In this document: one piece after another, positions 24,776-26,446 of the stretch
Position numbering within the stretch: the stretch's first letter is position 1
How the letters are laid out: each line of letters begins with the position of its first letter
Assembly (NCBI GenBank): GCA_964488685.1
Contig: CAZAVY010000041.1
Span: 1 to 26,446 of the forward strand
From: GCA-001735895 sp964488685
GTDB taxonomy: Bacteria > Pseudomonadota > Gammaproteobacteria > GCA-001735895
DNA length: 26,446 nt
Direction of reading: 5' to 3'
The notes under the pieces: generated by a model
What the model saw: the letters and a program-made list of their open reading frames with translations, nothing else
Told to the model about the DNA's origin: nothing
Databases searched by the model: none
Program-made: the position numbers and the translations under genes

Positions 24776-26086
24776 TTGAATTCAATCTGGCAACAATGTA
24801 TATCTTGCCTCGAAGGCGAGATCAGCGAGCAGCAACTCAATACCTGGATTTTACCGTTACAAGTTGAGCAAGAACTGTGTACGCTCAAACTGTTAGCGCC
24901 AAATCGTTTTGTAATGGATTGGGTTCGAAATCATTTTCTTGAACGTATTCGGGAGCTGATTACCAGCCTCGATGACAGTAAATCTATTTCGGTGAGCCTC
25001 GCAATCGGATCCAATGCGCGCATAATCCATCCGCAGGAGCAGGAAACGACACCTCGCACCTATCGTTCCTCGGGTTTGAACGAGTCCCAGAAATTTAGAA
25101 ATTTCGTCGAGGGCAAATCGAATCAACTGGCGCGGGCAGCGTCGATTCAAATTAGCAGCAACCCTGGCTCGGAATACAACCCTCTATATATCTATGGCGG
25201 TGTAGGGCTAGGTAAAACTCACCTGATGCATGCTATCGGTAACCAGATTCTCGAAACCAATCCGCATGCCAATATTCTCTATGTCAATTGTGAGCGCTTT
25301 GTATCGGATATGGTAAAGGCATTGCAGCATAGTCGCATGAATGCTTTCAAGAACTCCTATCGGAGCCTGGACGCATTGTTGATCGATGATATCCAGTTTC
25401 TGGCGGACAAGAACCGGTCACAGGAAGAATTCTTCCATACTTTTAACTCGCTTTATGAATCCCACGCGCAAATGGTCATAACCTGTGATCGGTTTCCGAA
25501 AGAGATCGAGGGGCTTGAAGACCGGATCCGCTCTCGTTTGGGCTGGGGCCTTGCGGTTGATATAAAACCCGCGGACCTCGAAACTCGTGTTGCAATATTA
25601 AAAAGCAAGGCCGAGCAGATCGAGGCGGATGTTCCGGACGATGTTGCATTTTTCATTGCTGAACGATTTAAATCGAATATTCGGGAACTCGAAGGTGCCT
25701 TGAAGCGAGTTGTAGCGCATGCGCGTTTTACCGGGGAGCTAATTACCCAGGATTTTGCGCGACTCGCCCTTAAAGAATTACTCGCGGTGCAGGATAAACC
25801 GATTACGATCGACAATATCCAGAAATTGGTCGCCGAGTATTTCAAAATCCGAGTTGCCGATCTGCTATCGAGCCGTCGTAATCGTTCGATTACCCGTCCA
25901 CGTCAAATCGCGATGACGCTGGCAAAATCGTTAACCAGACACAGTTTGCCGGAGATTGGTAATGCGTTTGGGGGGCGTGATCATACAACCGTGTTACACG
26001 CCTGCCGTAAAATCGAAGAATTGCGAAGTGAGGATCGACGCATCGATGAGGATTTCGAAATTCTGGAGCGAATGTTAAATAACTAG
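24776..26086 (+). CDS. dnaA: chromosomal replication initiator DnaA
   Basis: DnaA binds its boxes at oriC and opens the duplex to start replication. The 436 residues (E. coli 467) show domain I (IWQQCISCLEGEISEQQLNTWILPLQ), a short linker, and an AAA+ domain with Walker A GGVGLGKTH near 140-148, Walker B LIDDIQFL, and sensor II around FKSNIRELEGAL. The C-terminal DNA-binding domain carries the signature GNAFGGRDHTTVLHACRKI. The start must be TTG at 24776: an in-frame TAA lies two codons upstream and the conserved WQQC segment follows directly. AAAGGGT five bases before it may be the ribosome-binding site. The rare start codon may keep expression low. Confidence 0.97.
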   Translation: MNSIWQQCISCLEGEISEQQLNTWILPLQVEQELCTLKLLAPNRFVMDWVRNHFLERIRELITSLDDSKSISVSLAIGSNARIIHPQEQETTPRTYRSSGLNESQKFRNFVEGKSNQLARAASIQISSNPGSEYNPLYIYGGVGLGKTHLMHAIGNQILETNPHANILYVNCERFVSDMVKALQHSRMNAFKNSYRSLDALLIDDIQFLADKNRSQEEFFHTFNSLYESHAQMVITCDRFPKEIEGLEDRIRSRLGWGLAVDIKPADLETRVAILKSKAEQIEADVPDDVAFFIAERFKSNIRELEGALKRVVAHARFTGELITQDFARLALKELLAVQDKPITIDNIQKLVAEYFKIRVADLLSSRRNRSITRPRQIAMTLAKSLTRHSLPEIGNAFGGRDHTTVLHACRKIEELRSEDRRIDEDFEILERMLNN

Positions 26087-26294
26087 AGCATTGAATAACC
26101 GTATTGATAGTCTGTGGATAAAGGGTAGATAAAAGAAAGAGGCTTTTTTATCCCACGGCTATGCACAGCTTAGCAATAGCCTGCTGACAGTTTAACAACA
26201 AGGGAAATGAAGTTAAGCTATTGATTTATAATAAGTAAATCGTGTTATGCACTTAATATAGAGATAGTAATAACTACAACAAGTTAGATATAAA
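26087..26294 (+). other. possible replication origin region between dnaA and dnaN
   Basis: This 208-base gap becomes strongly AT-rich towards dnaN. It contains a perfect DnaA box, TGTGGATAA (26113-26121), and one-mismatch boxes CTATGCACA (26159-26167) and TTATGCACT (26245-26253). A weaker TTATCCCAC (26148-26156) lies between them. TATAAT at 26227-26232 could be a dnaN -10 box, but no fitting -35 was found. Whether this gap, the rpmH-dnaA gap or both form oriC cannot be settled here. Confidence 0.5.
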
Positions 26295-26446
26295 ATGAAA
26301 ACTACTATTAAAAGAGAAGATATCCTGACACCGCTGCAACAAATAATTGGCGCGGTCGAACGCCGCCAGACCTTACCCATCCTGGGTAATGTACTTTTGA
26401 AGTCAGCAGGTGGTGACTTCACCCTTACCTCGACCGACCTTGAAAT
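26295..26446 (+). CDS. dnaN: DNA polymerase III beta subunit (sliding clamp), N-terminal part
   Basis: The frame from ATG 26295 runs off the window after about 50 codons. It encodes MKTTIKREDILTPLQQIIGA and then VERRQTLPILGNVLLK, the usual start of the sliding clamp that holds DNA polymerase III on its template. Its place after dnaA is the standard one. No strong ribosome-binding site is seen before the ATG. Confidence 0.95.
   Translation, partial: MKTTIKREDILTPLQQIIGAVERRQTLPILGNVLLKSAGGDFTLTSTDLE

Noticed and set aside
1..26446. CRISPR arrays, rRNA or tRNA genes, prophage, complete insertion sequences
   Set aside because: No regularly spaced repeats, no cloverleaf or rRNA signature, no phage genes and no intact transposase were seen by eye.

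Overview
The window is the origin-proximal part of a gammaproteobacterial chromosome, probably in or near the Pseudomonadales or a related uncultured marine/soil lineage. The reasons are the order dnaN-dnaA-rpmH-rnpA-yidD-yidC-mnmE, the block polA-engB-cytochrome c4-dsbA, which as I recall also lies near the origin in Pseudomonas, and a recC-recB-recD operon without the ptrA gene that E. coli has in it. No species can be named from the sequence alone.

Left part (1-2186): the end of an unknown gene, a small putative membrane protein, a cluster of nested palindromes, then a minus-strand pair made of a predicted 2-oxoglutarate/Fe(II) oxygenase and an unrecognised 315-residue helical protein. Next (2338-10896) is a tightly overlapping recC-recB-recD operon encoding the whole RecBCD recombination nuclease. 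It is followed by a response regulator carrying PP2C-type phosphatase and histidine-kinase-like ATPase domains (11011-12717).

Middle (12738-17899): dsbA and cytochrome c4 on the minus strand, engB on the plus strand, and polA on the minus strand. Between the convergent engB and polA lies a roughly 115-nt stretch with three hairpins, a strong intrinsic terminator and a good RpoE/AlgU-type promoter. This is a probable small RNA at the position held by Spot 42 in enterics and, as I recall, ErsA in Pseudomonas. It is the most interesting feature of the window.

The stretch 17900-19631 looks like a scar. It holds short GGGTCAGA-type repeats, an AT-rich psiE-like gene, one end of a decayed IS3-family element, an unassigned coding-looking fragment, and about 30 codons resembling homoserine kinase (ThrB), whose gene is a known polA neighbour.

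Right part (19632-26446): a protein with a degenerate HD-type domain, mnmE (with a 10-N assembly gap in its start region), yidC, yidD, rnpA and rpmH, all on the minus strand. Then come dnaA and the start of dnaN on the plus strand. DnaA-box-like 9-mers lie both upstream of dnaA and, more densely and in AT-rich DNA, between dnaA and dnaN, so this is where the chromosomal origin should be sought.
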